From Eubacteriales bacterium (GTDB taxonomy: Bacteria; Bacillota; Clostridia; Lachnospirales; Lachnospiraceae), in NCBI GenBank assembly GCA_030531555.1, contig JAUNNI010000004.1, positions 24,273 to 88,272 of the forward strand: a DNA stretch of 64,000 nt, written 5' to 3'. Each line of letters begins with the position of its first letter. Positions within the stretch are counted from its first letter, which is position 1. The position numbers and the translations under genes were made by a program. The notes under the pieces were generated by a model. It was given only the letters and a program-made list of their open reading frames with translations, was not told where the DNA came from and did not search any database. Shown here piece by piece: positions 25,999 through 35,055 of the stretch.

Positions 25999-27540
25999 AT
26001 GTTATTCTTAAAATTCATCTTAGCGATGCTCCCAATCTTATGGCTGATCGTAGCACTCAGTATTCTGAAGATTCCAGGCCATAAAGCTTGTGTTATCGCT
26101 CTTGTAATTACTTGTATCTTATCAATTGGATATTGGAAACTTAGCGTAGTGAATACACTCACTGGTGGCTTAGAGGGTATCCTCAATGCTTTGTGGCCAA
26201 TCTGTTTGGTAATCATTGCCGCGTTATTTACTTATAACCTTACCTTGAAGACAGGCGCCATGGATAAGATTAAACAGATGTTAGCCGGCGTATCCACTGA
26301 CAAACGAATCCTTCTTCTCATCATCGGTTGGGGATTTGGTAACTTCATGGAAGGTATGGCAGGTTTCGGAACAGCAGTTGCAATCCCAGCCTCCATGCTT
26401 GTAGGTATCGGTCTTGATCCTTTATCCACAGTAGTTGCTTGCTTCTGTGCTAACACAACACCAACTGCTTTTGGTTCTGTTGGTGTACCAACAACAACTC
26501 TTGCTACAGTAACAGAGTTAAATCCATTACCTCTTGCAGGTGATGTTGCAATGATTCAGTGTATTCTTACATTCCTTTCTCCATTCATCATGGTTATCAT
26601 CATTGGAAAAGGTTTGAAAGCATTAAAAGGTATGATTCCATTTACTTTAGTGGCATCCCTTTCCTTCACAATTCCTTGGTTCTTCGCTGCAAAAGTAATC
26701 GGCTGTGAACTTCCAGACATCATCGGTTCCATCATCTCTCTTGTATGTATGATCGCAGCAGCTAAGGTATTAAGCCCTAAACAAGACGCAGAATATGCGA
26801 TATCTGTAGACAATTCCAATGCGGAAGCAATTAACCTTTCTGAAGGTGCCAAAGCATGGAGCCCATTCATTTTTATCTTTATTTTATTAATGGCGACATC
26901 AACACTTTGCCCTCCAATCCATGACGCGATCGCTGGTATCAAATCAAGCGTGCAGGTTTATGCTGGAGAAGGTGGAAAACCTCTTGGCTTTAGCTGGGTT
27001 AACACACCAGGTGTGATGATCTTCATTGCAGCAATTATCGGTGGTTTTATTCAAAAGGCTTCTATCTCCACAATGGCTGGAGTCTTAGGCAACACTTTAA
27101 AGGCTTATTGGAAAACAATCCTTACAATCTGCTCTGTATTAGCAACAGCTAAGATTATGGGATACAGTGGAATGATTACAGATATCGCACAGCTTCTTGT
27201 TGTAGTAGCTGGACCATTCTACCCACTCATTTCTCCATTGATCGGAGCAATCGGCGCATTTGTTACTGGTTCCGGAACATCTACATGTGTACTCTTCGGT
27301 GGCTTACAGAGTCAGACAGCACTTTCTCTTGGATTAAATCCATCCTGGATGGCAGCTGCCAACGTTATGGGTGCTGGTATTGGTAAAATGATCAGCCCAC
27401 AGGGAATCGCAATCGGTGCTGGTGCTATTGGTATGGTTGGTTCCGAAAGTAAGATCTTAAGTGCAGTTATTAAATGGTTCGTGATTTATGTAGTAGTTGC
27501 AGGTGTGATCTGCTATGCAGGATCCATGCTTGGTTTCTAA
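25999..27540 (+). CDS. lctP: L-lactate permease (LctP family)
   Basis: 513 residues, with 12-14 hydrophobic segments. The conserved 'GFGNFMEGMAGFGTAVAIPASMLVGIG' block and the late 'FVTGSGTSTCVLFGGLQ' and 'ISPQGIAIGAGA' blocks identify the LctP/LldP family, which imports lactate (and glycolate) with protons. AAGGGG at 25986-25991 is too close to ATG 25993 and fits ATG 25999. It is followed by an FAD-dependent lactate/glycolate dehydrogenase gene, which supports a role in lactate use. Codon choice is strongly biased, as in highly expressed genes. Confidence 0.94.
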   Translation: MLFLKFILAMLPILWLIVALSILKIPGHKACVIALVITCILSIGYWKLSVVNTLTGGLEGILNALWPICLVIIAALFTYNLTLKTGAMDKIKQMLAGVSTDKRILLLIIGWGFGNFMEGMAGFGTAVAIPASMLVGIGLDPLSTVVACFCANTTPTAFGSVGVPTTTLATVTELNPLPLAGDVAMIQCILTFLSPFIMVIIIGKGLKALKGMIPFTLVASLSFTIPWFFAAKVIGCELPDIIGSIISLVCMIAAAKVLSPKQDAEYAISVDNSNAEAINLSEGAKAWSPFIFIFILLMATSTLCPPIHDAIAGIKSSVQVYAGEGGKPLGFSWVNTPGVMIFIAAIIGGFIQKASISTMAGVLGNTLKAYWKTILTICSVLATAKIMGYSGMITDIAQLLVVVAGPFYPLISPLIGAIGAFVTGSGTSTCVLFGGLQSQTALSLGLNPSWMAAANVMGAGIGKMISPQGIAIGAGAIGMVGSESKILSAVIKWFVIYVVVAGVICYAGSMLGF

Positions 27541-27604
27541 TAATAATCTTTTGAGATTAGCATCATCTTATGATTAATACATAATAAAAGTATTAAAATA
27601 ATAA

Positions 27605-27629
27605 CCTATATCATGTGATATGATATAGG
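27605..27629. promoter_or_regulatory. Perfect inverted repeat between lctP and the dehydrogenase gene
   Basis: CCTATATCAT, five-base centre, ATGATATAGG: ten perfect base pairs. No T-run follows. It may be an RNA stability or processing hairpin, or a protein-binding site. Confidence 0.5.
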
Positions 27630-27660
27630 AAAACGATATAAAACTATAGGGGGTACAAAT

Positions 27661-29070
27661 ATGTATAACAAAGTTACACCAGAAATCGTTGAACAGATTA
27701 AAGCAGTTTGTCAGTTCGTTTATACTGGATCCGACATCAATCCTGACTATGCGAAAGACGAAATGCCAATTTATGGTACTCAGATGCCAGAAGTAGCAGT
27801 ACAGCCAACAAGTACAGAAGAAGTTGCAGCTGTAGTAAAAATCTGCTACGACAATAACATTCCTGTAACTCCACGTGGAGCAGGTACAGGTCTTGCAGGT
27901 GGAGCAGTTCCACTGTACGGTGGTGTTCTCATCGACCTTATGAAAATGAATAAAATCAAATCTTATGATATGGATAACTTCGTAGTAGAAATCGAAGCAG
28001 GCGTAATCCTTAATGACCTTGCAAATGATTGTCTTTCCCGCGGTATGATGTACCCACCAGATCCAGGTGAAAAATTCGCATGTGTTGGTGGTAACGTATC
28101 CACAAACGCTGGTGGTATGAGAGCTGTTAAATATGGCGCAACTCGTGACTACGTAAGAGCAATGACAGTAGTACTTCCTACTGGTGAGATTACACATCTT
28201 GGAGCAACTGTTTCCAAAACATCCTCTGGTTACTCTTTATTAAATCTTATGATTGGTTCCGAAGGTACTCTTGGTATCATCACAGAACTTACATTAAAGA
28301 TTATTCCAGCTCCTAAAGCATCCGCTTCCATGATTATTCCATTTGAAGATCTTAAGAGTGCTTTAGCAGTAGTTCCAAAATTAAAAACAAGCTTCAATCC
28401 ACAGGCAATCGAATTCATGGAAAAAGAAATCGTACTTGCTTCCGAACGTTTCATCGGCAAATCCACTTTCCCACAGAAAGTTGGCGGCCTTGATATCGGT
28501 GCTTACCTCTTAGTAACAATGGATGGTAACACCATGGATGAAGTATATGAAATCGTTGAAAGTGCAGCGGAATTAGTTCTTGATGCAGGCGCAATCGATG
28601 TATTAATCGCTGATACTCCAGATAAGATGAGAGAAGCATGGGCAGCACGTTCTTCCTTCCTTGAAGCAATCATGGAAGAAACAAAACTTCTTGATGAATG
28701 TGACGTAGTTGTTCCAGTAAACAAAATCGCAGATTACCTTGAATTTGTAAACAAAACAGGAGAAGAATGTGAACTTATCATCAAATCCTTCGGTCATGCA
28801 GGTGATGGTAACCTTCATATCTATCAGTGCTCCAACGATCTTGAAGAGGAAGAATTCAAGAGACGTGTTGATAAATTCTTCGAAATCATCTACAGAGAAG
28901 CTACAGATTGTGGCGGTCTTGTTTCTGGTGAACATGGTATCGGTTCTGGTAAAGTAAAATACCTTGTTGATTCTGTTGGTGAAACAAACATGGCAATCAT
29001 GGAAGGTATCAAACGCGTATTTGACCCTAAGATGATCTTAAACCCAGGTAAAGTTTGCTACAGACTTTAA
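27661..29070 (+). CDS. FAD-linked D-lactate/glycolate dehydrogenase (GlcD family)
   Basis: 469 residues. It oxidises a 2-hydroxy acid, most likely lactate, with a bound FAD. The PCMH-type FAD-binding domain is clear ('VTPRGAGTGLAGGAVPLYGG', 'GEKFACVGGNVSTNAGGMRAVKYG', 'SSGYSLLNLMIGSEGTLGIITE'), and the C-terminal substrate domain ends 'GLVSGEHGIGSGK' and 'DPKMILNPGKV'. In acetogens and related anaerobes this enzyme works with an electron-transfer flavoprotein; no etfAB genes are present in this window. The start is ATG 27661 with a G-rich site (tagggggt). Codon usage is as biased as in lctP, so the two are probably expressed together. Confidence 0.93.
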   Translation: MYNKVTPEIVEQIKAVCQFVYTGSDINPDYAKDEMPIYGTQMPEVAVQPTSTEEVAAVVKICYDNNIPVTPRGAGTGLAGGAVPLYGGVLIDLMKMNKIKSYDMDNFVVEIEAGVILNDLANDCLSRGMMYPPDPGEKFACVGGNVSTNAGGMRAVKYGATRDYVRAMTVVLPTGEITHLGATVSKTSSGYSLLNLMIGSEGTLGIITELTLKIIPAPKASASMIIPFEDLKSALAVVPKLKTSFNPQAIEFMEKEIVLASERFIGKSTFPQKVGGLDIGAYLLVTMDGNTMDEVYEIVESAAELVLDAGAIDVLIADTPDKMREAWAARSSFLEAIMEETKLLDECDVVVPVNKIADYLEFVNKTGEECELIIKSFGHAGDGNLHIYQCSNDLEEEEFKRRVDKFFEIIYREATDCGGLVSGEHGIGSGKVKYLVDSVGETNMAIMEGIKRVFDPKMILNPGKVCYRL

Positions 29071-29145
29071 TAAAATAAAACAGCGGATTTCACCGTCCGA
29101 TGTCTATAAAAAAACCCTACATTATTATATGTAAATCCTTATCTT

Positions 29146-29173
29146 TAGGCTGTCTTCTTCGGAAGGCAGCCTA
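29146..29173 (+). terminator. Hairpin with UUCG loop after the dehydrogenase gene
   Basis: TAGGCTGTCTTC and GAAGGCAGCCTA form 12 pairs (one G-U) around a TTCG tetraloop, a very stable form. The following bases contain only scattered Ts, so termination may be partial, or the hairpin may protect the 3' end. Confidence 0.6.
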
Positions 29174-29229
29174 TCATCATTTATGATATTAAATTGAATT
29201 GTGTCTTTTTGTTCTTATTTTAAAAAAAA

Positions 29230-29256
29230 GCAATAAAAATTACCGTTTTTTATTGC
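29230..29256 (+). other. AT-rich inverted repeat upstream of the GntR-type gene
   Basis: GCAATAAAAA and TTTTTATTGC form ten pairs around a short centre. Could act as a weak terminator or an operator. Confidence 0.35.
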
Positions 29257-29346
29257 ATATTCTAATGATTTGTGTGTATGATTAAGTAAAAAATCTTATG
29301 GAAATTTAAAAACCCATGGGAAATCAATGATTTGGAAGGAAAAATA

Positions 29347-30060
29347 ATGGATCATAATGAAATGATAGAAAAGAAAATTATACCATCTGGAAAGACTTAT
29401 GAATTTGTTTTTGAGTATTTTTCAGAACAGATTTTATCTGGAAAGCTTAAAATCAATGATAAGATTCCACCAGAGAGAGAAATCTCTGAGAAGCTTGGCG
29501 TAAGTCGAAACAGCATCAGGGAAGTTATGCACATGTTGGAAATCAATGGTCTGATTGAATGTGTGCAGGGCAGCGGGAATTATGTTCGATGTGATCCTCA
29601 GGAATATATGTTTAAATCGGTTCATATGGTAATGTCTCTCATGAATGTTCATTATACAGAGGTCTTTCATCTTCGTACCGGTTTTGAGCTGGTAGCACTT
29701 CGTCTGGCAATTCAGGTGGCCAGTGAAGAGGAAATTGAGGGAATTCATGAAGCACTCCTTAATATGGATCAGGCGTCAGATTCCACAGAGAGTGGGGTGT
29801 GGGATGCAGAATTCCACAAACGACTGATTGCAGCTTCCCACAATCGTATGTTGATTCTTTATGCTTCCATGAATAGCGATCTGATCAACACATTTATTGA
29901 AGATTTTAACCGTCGCATTATGGACAGTGATTATGCAGATGCCCTGATGCGCTCCCATTGGTCCATCTATGAAGCACTGGTAAATAAAGATTATACTTCC
30001 GGCAGCCTCGCTATGAACAGGCATTTTGAAATAGTTGAAGAACAGATGAATCATTTGTAA
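29347..30060 (+). CDS. FadR-subfamily GntR transcriptional regulator (likely lactate-gene regulator)
   Basis: 237 residues. N-terminal winged helix (about 12-75) with the GntR pattern 'KINDKIPPEREISEKLGVSRNSIREVMHMLE..GLI', followed by an all-helical FCD ligand-binding domain (about 95-225) with candidate metal ligands ('WDAEFHKRLIAASHN', 'HWSIYEALVNKD', 'MNRHFEIVEEQM'). FCD regulators of this kind sense small organic acids such as lactate, glycolate or pyruvate. I use ATG 29347 with GGAAGGA six bases upstream; the in-frame TTG at 29332 lacks a site. Its position after lctP and the dehydrogenase makes it the natural binder of the paired operators near 25.8-25.9 kb; that link is inference. Confidence 0.9.
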   Translation: MDHNEMIEKKIIPSGKTYEFVFEYFSEQILSGKLKINDKIPPEREISEKLGVSRNSIREVMHMLEINGLIECVQGSGNYVRCDPQEYMFKSVHMVMSLMNVHYTEVFHLRTGFELVALRLAIQVASEEEIEGIHEALLNMDQASDSTESGVWDAEFHKRLIAASHNRMLILYASMNSDLINTFIEDFNRRIMDSDYADALMRSHWSIYEALVNKDYTSGSLAMNRHFEIVEEQMNHL

Positions 30061-30177
30061 GAGAATTGTCAGATAATTCATTTTTCAAGAGTGAATTGAT
30101 AAGGAAAGATAAATTCGTTATTATTGACAAAAAAATGTTACTTCTGTGAGTCTTCTTAAGAGATGTGATTACAGTGA

Positions 30178-30298
30178 AGTGGATAAAAAATGTGACTTAT
30201 CCACGGAAAAAAACAGTAAAATAGAGCGAAAAACAAGGTTGTCCACAAAGTTATCCACATTATCCACAGGAAAATGTGTGGATTTGTGGTGTGGATAA
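30178..30298. other. Cluster of seven DnaA-box-like sites
   Basis: Sites matching TTATCCACA within 121 bases. Perfect: 30251-30259 (+), 30260-30268 (+, directly abutting the previous), 30290-30298 (-). One mismatch: 30178-30186 (-), 30197-30205 (+), 30239-30247 (+). Two mismatches: 30277-30285 (-). AT-rich DNA flanks the cluster on the right. No dnaA, dnaN or rpmH is nearby. It lies about 115 bases upstream of the hpf promoter. Confidence 0.85.
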
Positions 30299-30413
30299 AA
30301 GCTGTCAATGACAAACATCTGTTTTGGTGAAGATTTAAAAAAATGGTGTTTTTCACAAAAATAAGTTGACAGAAAATGGCACAGTGAAGATTGCATTGAC
30401 TAAGAATTGTAAG

Positions 30414-30442
30414 TTGATTTGACTGACAATTCTTGTTATACT
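30414..30442 (+). promoter_or_regulatory. Promoter for hpf
   Basis: TTGATT (30414-30419), 17-base spacer, TATACT (30437-30442), 37 bases upstream of the start codon. Confidence 0.6.
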
Positions 30443-30479
30443 GTGAGTACAAGAACCATACAGTAAGGAGTGATATATT

Positions 30480-31007
30480 ATGCGTTATTCAATCTACGGA
30501 AAAAATATCGATGTTACCGATTCTTTGAGAAGTGCCATCACTGGAAAGTTTTCTAAGTTGGATAAGTTTTTTACAGAAGATACAGAGGTACATATTACAT
30601 TGCGTGTTCAGAAAGGCGAGCAGAAAGTGGAAGCTATGATTCCTATGAAGGGAAATATTCTTCGTGCAGAACGTGCGAGCAGTGATATGTATGTTTCCAT
30701 TGAAAAAGTTGTAGATATTCTTGAAAGAATGATTCGTAAGTACAAAACCAAAATTTCTCGTTCTGGCAAAGGATATGGTGCTTTCTCTGAAAGCTTCATG
30801 GATGAGGATGTGGAAATTCCTGAAAGCATTATTGTTTCTAAGAGCAAACGTTTCGCCATCAAACCGATGGACGTGGAAGAAGCTTGCGTTCAGATGGAAC
30901 TGATTGGACATGATTTCTATGTGTTCCGCAACGCAATCACTTATGAAGTAAATGTGGTATATAAACGTAAAGACAACACTTATGGTCTGATCGAACCAGA
31001 ATTTTAG
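30480..31007 (+). CDS. hpf: Ribosome hibernation promoting factor, long form
   Basis: 175 residues, the long form of Gram-positives that pairs ribosomes into inactive 100S dimers. The N-terminal domain (1-100) has the YfiA-type beta-alpha fold ('YSIYGKNIDVTDSLRSAITGKFSKLDKFF'); the C-terminal dimerisation domain (about 118-175) contains 'FAIKPMDVEEACVQMELIGHDFYVFRN' and 'VVYKRKDNTYGLIEP'. RBS aaggag. It is bounded by its own promoter and terminator, upstream of secA as in many Firmicutes. Confidence 0.95.
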   Translation: MRYSIYGKNIDVTDSLRSAITGKFSKLDKFFTEDTEVHITLRVQKGEQKVEAMIPMKGNILRAERASSDMYVSIEKVVDILERMIRKYKTKISRSGKGYGAFSESFMDEDVEIPESIIVSKSKRFAIKPMDVEEACVQMELIGHDFYVFRNAITYEVNVVYKRKDNTYGLIEPEF

Positions 31008-31017
31008 AATGAATCAT

Positions 31018-31044
31018 AAAAAACTGCCTCTGGCAGTTTTTTTT
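31018..31044 (+). terminator. Terminator after hpf
   Basis: AAAAACTGCC, loop TCT, GGCAGTTTTTTTT. Confidence 0.93.
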
Positions 31045-31198
31045 ATGCCATAAATGACGGCGATGTACTTTCTTATGCCATAAAAACACCCATAGTTTGC
31101 TTGCATTGGAAAAACTTAGATGTTACAATATAATTTACATGTGTTGTATATAATTATAGATAGATTATAGAATCCCTAAATATTCAAGGAGGAACAAT

Positions 31199-33835
31199 AT
31201 GGGTTTTTTAGATAAGCTTTTGGGCTCAAAGAGCGAAAAAGAAATCAAACGAATTTCAAAAGATGTCGATAGAATTGAGGCATTGGATGAGCAGATGCAG
31301 GCTTTATCCGATGAAGAACTCCGTGCAAAAACTGTAGAATTTAAGAAACGTCTTGCAGAAGGTGAGACATTAGATGATATTCTCGTCGAAGCATTTGCTG
31401 CAGTAAGAGAAGCAGCCGATCGTTCCATTGGTTTAAAACATTATCGTGTACAGTTGATGGGTGGTATCGTTCTTCACCAGGGACGTATCGCTGAAATGAA
31501 AACAGGTGAAGGTAAAACATTAGTTTCCACACTTCCAGCCTACTTAAATGCATTGGAAGGAAAGGGCGTTCATATCGTAACCGTCAATGATTATCTTGCA
31601 AAACGAGATGCAGAGTGGATGGGTAAAGTTCATGAATTTTTAGGATTAAAAGTTGGTGTGATCTTAAACAGCTATACTCCGGAAGAACGTCAGGCAGCAT
31701 ACAATTGTGATATTACTTATATTACCAACAATGAGCTTGGTTTCGACTATCTGCGTGATAATATGGTTATCTTCCAGAAAGATCTGGTACAGAGAGATCT
31801 TCACTATGCCATTGTCGATGAGGTTGACTCCGTATTAATCGATGAGGCCAGAACTCCACTGATCATTTCCGGTCAGAGTGGAAAATCCACAGATCTTTAT
31901 CGTGCCTGTGATGTTCTTGCACGTCAGATGCAGCGTGGCTCCTCTGATGGTGAACTTTCCAAGATGGATGCCATCATGGGTATCGATATTGAAGAAGATG
32001 GAGATTTCCTCGTAAATGAAAAAGAAAAACATGTTATGCTGACAGCAGAAGGTGTGAAGAAAGTAGAACAGTTCTTCCATATTAATAACCTGGCAGATCC
32101 AGAGCATCTTGAAATCCAGCATAATATCATTCTTGCTCTTCGTGCTCATAACCTCATGTTCCGTGATCAGGATTATGTTGTAAAAGATAATGAAGTATTG
32201 ATCGTCGATGAATTTACCGGACGTATCATGCCAGGAAGACGTTACTCCGATGGTCTTCATCAGGCCATTGAAGCCAAAGAACATGTAAAAGTAAATCGTG
32301 AGTCCAGAACCCTTGCAACTATCACATTCCAGAACTTCTTCAATAAATATAAGAAGAAAGCCGGTATGACAGGTACTGCCATGACCGAGGACAAAGAGTT
32401 TATGGATATTTACGGCATGGACGTTGTAGAAATTCCAACCAACAAGCCAATGATCCGTAATGATAAAGATGATTCCATTTACATGACCAAGAAAGAAAAA
32501 CTCAATGCGGTAATCGAAGATATTGTGGAAGCGCATGCAACAGGTCAGCCTGTCTTAGTTGGTACGATCAACATCGATGCTTCGGAAGAAGTTAGCCGTA
32601 TGCTTTCCAAACGTGGAATCCGTCATAATGTATTGAATGCGAAATTCCATGAGATGGAAGCAGAAATCGTATCCCATGCCGGCGAAAAGGGTGCGGTAAC
32701 TATCGCTACCAACATGGCTGGTCGTGGTACGGATATTAAGCTGGAAGATGGAGTAGATGCACTTGGCGGACTTAAGATCATTGGTACAGAACGCCATGAA
32801 TCCCGCCGTATTGATAACCAGTTACGTGGTCGTGCCGGTCGTCAGGGCGATCCAGGGGAATCCAAATTCTATTTATCTTTAGAAGATGATCTGATGCGTC
32901 TTTTCGGTTCCGAACGAATGATGTCTGTTTATAAGGCATTGGGCATTCCGGAAGGGGAAGAAATCCATCATAAGACCATCACAAAACAGATTGAAAAAGC
33001 ACAGAAGAAGATTGAAAATAACAACTACGGTATCCGTAAAAACCTCTTAGATTATGACCAGGTAAATAATGACCAGCGTGAAGTAATCTATGCAGAAAGA
33101 CGCCGCGTTCTTGATGGAGAAAGCATGCGTGATGTTGTATACCGTATGATCCGTGAAGTAGTAGAAGATGAGGTAAATATGGTTGCAGGGGAAGTTCCGG
33201 TTTCTGAATGGAACATGGTAGAACTTAATGAATCCCTTCGCCGTAAGATTCCATTAAAACCAATCGTAACTACGGAAGAAGAGAGAGAACACAATGATAT
33301 GGCAGGTGTGATCGAACGTCTTCAGGAAGAAGCGATGGCTATTTATCATAAGAAGGAAGAGGAATTTGATGCTTTCAAGCGCGGAGATATTCCTATGCCA
33401 GAGGAAATGGATGCAGAGGCAGAAGGTCTCTTCAATGATGGTATCCGTGAAGTAGAACGTGTCATCCTTCTTAAAGTAATTGATTCCAAATGGATGAATC
33501 ACATCGATGATATGGATCAGTTAAGACAGAGTATTAATTTACAGTCTTATGCACAGAAAGATCCTGTTGTACAGTACAAGTTCATGGGTTATGAGATGTT
33601 CGAAGAAATGACAAAGAATATCAGCCATGATACCGTAAGTGCTCTCATGCATGTGGAAATCCAGCAGAAGGTGGAAAGAGAGCAGGTGGCAAAAGCAACC
33701 GGAACCAACAAAGATGACAGCGTTGCCAAGGGACCATATCGCCGTAAAGAAGCTAAGGTTGGAAGAAATGATCCTTGTCCATGCGGCAGCGGCAAAAAAT
33801 ACAAACAGTGTTGTGGACGTTTTGAGTCCAAATAA
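31199..33835 (+). CDS. secA: Preprotein translocase ATPase SecA
   Basis: 878 residues. The motor that drives proteins through SecYEG. Walker A '[11 protein letters not shown]', DEAD-box-like '[19 protein letters not shown]', the second nucleotide-binding domain with '[10 protein letters not shown]' and '[13 protein letters not shown]', and a C-terminal zinc-binding tail '[14 protein letters not shown]' that recruits SecB or membrane partners. RBS aaggagg. It follows hpf after a 190-base gap and precedes prfB, a conserved order in Firmicutes. secE appears later in this window at 62.7 kb. Confidence 0.98.
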   Translation: MGFLDKLLGSKSEKEIKRISKDVDRIEALDEQMQALSDEELRAKTVEFKKRLAEGETLDDILVEAFAAVREAADRSIGLKHYRVQLMGGIVLHQGRIAEMKTGEGKTLVSTLPAYLNALEGKGVHIVTVNDYLAKRDAEWMGKVHEFLGLKVGVILNSYTPEERQAAYNCDITYITNNELGFDYLRDNMVIFQKDLVQRDLHYAIVDEVDSVLIDEARTPLIISGQSGKSTDLYRACDVLARQMQRGSSDGELSKMDAIMGIDIEEDGDFLVNEKEKHVMLTAEGVKKVEQFFHINNLADPEHLEIQHNIILALRAHNLMFRDQDYVVKDNEVLIVDEFTGRIMPGRRYSDGLHQAIEAKEHVKVNRESRTLATITFQNFFNKYKKKAGMTGTAMTEDKEFMDIYGMDVVEIPTNKPMIRNDKDDSIYMTKKEKLNAVIEDIVEAHATGQPVLVGTINIDASEEVSRMLSKRGIRHNVLNAKFHEMEAEIVSHAGEKGAVTIATNMAGRGTDIKLEDGVDALGGLKIIGTERHESRRIDNQLRGRAGRQGDPGESKFYLSLEDDLMRLFGSERMMSVYKALGIPEGEEIHHKTITKQIEKAQKKIENNNYGIRKNLLDYDQVNNDQREVIYAERRRVLDGESMRDVVYRMIREVVEDEVNMVAGEVPVSEWNMVELNESLRRKIPLKPIVTTEEEREHNDMAGVIERLQEEAMAIYHKKEEEFDAFKRGDIPMPEEMDAEAEGLFNDGIREVERVILLKVIDSKWMNHIDDMDQLRQSINLQSYAQKDPVVQYKFMGYEMFEEMTKNISHDTVSALMHVEIQQKVEREQVAKATGTNKDDSVAKGPYRRKEAKVGRNDPCPCGSGKKYKQCCGRFESK

Positions 33836-33860
33836 ATAAAAACAAGGAATGAACAGAGAT

Positions 33861-33880
33861 CCTGTGGCGAAAGTCACAGG
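33861..33880 (+). promoter_or_regulatory. GAAA-tetraloop hairpin between secA and prfB
   Basis: CCTGTGGC, loop GAAA, GTCACAGG: eight pairs including one G-U. It is followed by 'aattctgtatt', not a T-run, and ends 15 bases before the prfB ribosome site. Confidence 0.5.
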
Positions 33881-33909
33881 AATTCTGTATTAAAGAAGGG
33901 AGAGCAAAA

Positions 33910-35040
33910 TTGGTTGAATTAGATCAATATAAACTCACACTACATCAATACGACGAACCGCTCAGGGAACTGAAGGCATCTTTGGAGCTTGATCGCAAGG
34001 ATAATCTGATTGTTGAGCTGGAAAAACAGATGGAAAGTCCGGATTTCTGGCTTGATGCAGAAAAAGCACAGAAGACTTCCAAGGAATTAAATGATCTGAA
34101 AGAGTGTAAATCTTCCTATCAAAAACTGGAGACTGCCATGGAAGATATCGAAGTAATGATCGAGATGGCTCTTGAGGAAGAAGATGCGGACATGATTCCG
34201 GAAATCGAGGAGATGTTACATCAGTTTATCGAAGAATTTGAGACAATGAAGATAAAAACCCTCCTTTCTGGTGAGTATGATAAAGACAATGCCATCGTTA
34301 CCCTCCATGCAGGAGCTGGTGGCACAGAATCATGTGACTGGTGTAGTATGCTTTATCGAATGTATGGAAGATGGGCAGAACGCCACGGATTTTCCACAGA
34401 TGTTCTCGACTTTTTGGATGGAGATGAAGCAGGAATCAAATCCATCACATTTGAAGTAAAGGGTGAAAATGCTTTTGGATATCTGAAATCAGAGAGGGGT
34501 GTACACCGTCTGGTACGTATTTCTCCATTTAATGCAGCAGGAAAGAGACAGACCTCTTTTGCTTCTTGCGATGTCATGCCGGATATTGAAGAGGACATCA
34601 ATATCGAAGTGGCAGATGAGGATATCCGTATTGATACTTATCGTTCCAGTGGAGCTGGTGGACAGCATATTAATAAGACGAGCTCCGCCATCCGTATCAC
34701 ACATTTTCCAACTGGAATTGTGGTACAGTGCCAGAACGAAAGATCACAGCATATGAACAAAGATAAAGCCATGCAGATGTTAAAAGCCAAGCTTTATCTT
34801 TTAAAAGAACAGGAAAATAAAGAAAAACTTTCCGGTATTCGCGGAGAAGTATCCGATAATGGTTGGGGCAGTCAGATCCGATCTTACGTTATGCAGCCAT
34901 ACACCATGGTGAAAGACCACCGAACCGGTGCAGAAATCAGCAATGTACAGGGTGTCATGGATGGGAATCTGGATCCATTTATCAATGCATATCTCCGTTA
35001 TACCAATTCAGCGGCTCGTGGTGACGACGAGAGCATGTAA
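33910..35040 (+). CDS. prfB: Peptide chain release factor 2 (no programmed frameshift)
   Basis: 376 residues. It ends translation at UGA and UAA. The UGA-reading 'SPF' tripeptide is in 'RISPFNAAGK', and the catalytic GGQ is at residues 250-252. The start is a TTG at 33910 with GGGAG upstream; no in-frame ATG lies between the secA stop and this codon. Most bacteria need a +1 frameshift near codon 25 in this gene; here the frame reads straight through, with 'CTT GAT' (L27-D28) at the place where the in-frame UGA would be, and no upstream AGGGGG element. So the usual autoregulation is missing. Confidence 0.96.
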   Translation: MVELDQYKLTLHQYDEPLRELKASLELDRKDNLIVELEKQMESPDFWLDAEKAQKTSKELNDLKECKSSYQKLETAMEDIEVMIEMALEEEDADMIPEIEEMLHQFIEEFETMKIKTLLSGEYDKDNAIVTLHAGAGGTESCDWCSMLYRMYGRWAERHGFSTDVLDFLDGDEAGIKSITFEVKGENAFGYLKSERGVHRLVRISPFNAAGKRQTSFASCDVMPDIEEDINIEVADEDIRIDTYRSSGAGGQHINKTSSAIRITHFPTGIVVQCQNERSQHMNKDKAMQMLKAKLYLLKEQENKEKLSGIRGEVSDNGWGSQIRSYVMQPYTMVKDHRTGAEISNVQGVMDGNLDPFINAYLRYTNSAARGDDESM

Positions 35041-35055
35041 GGAGTTTTATAGTTT

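Noticed and set aside
25893-26084. Possible 63-codon gene upstream of and into lctP
   Set aside because: It runs through the promoter and operator and overlaps lctP in another frame; no ribosome site.
30178-30480. Chromosomal origin of replication
   Set aside because: The DnaA boxes are real, but dnaA, dnaN and rpmH are absent and gene order on both sides is not that of oriC. Kept as a finding, not called an origin.
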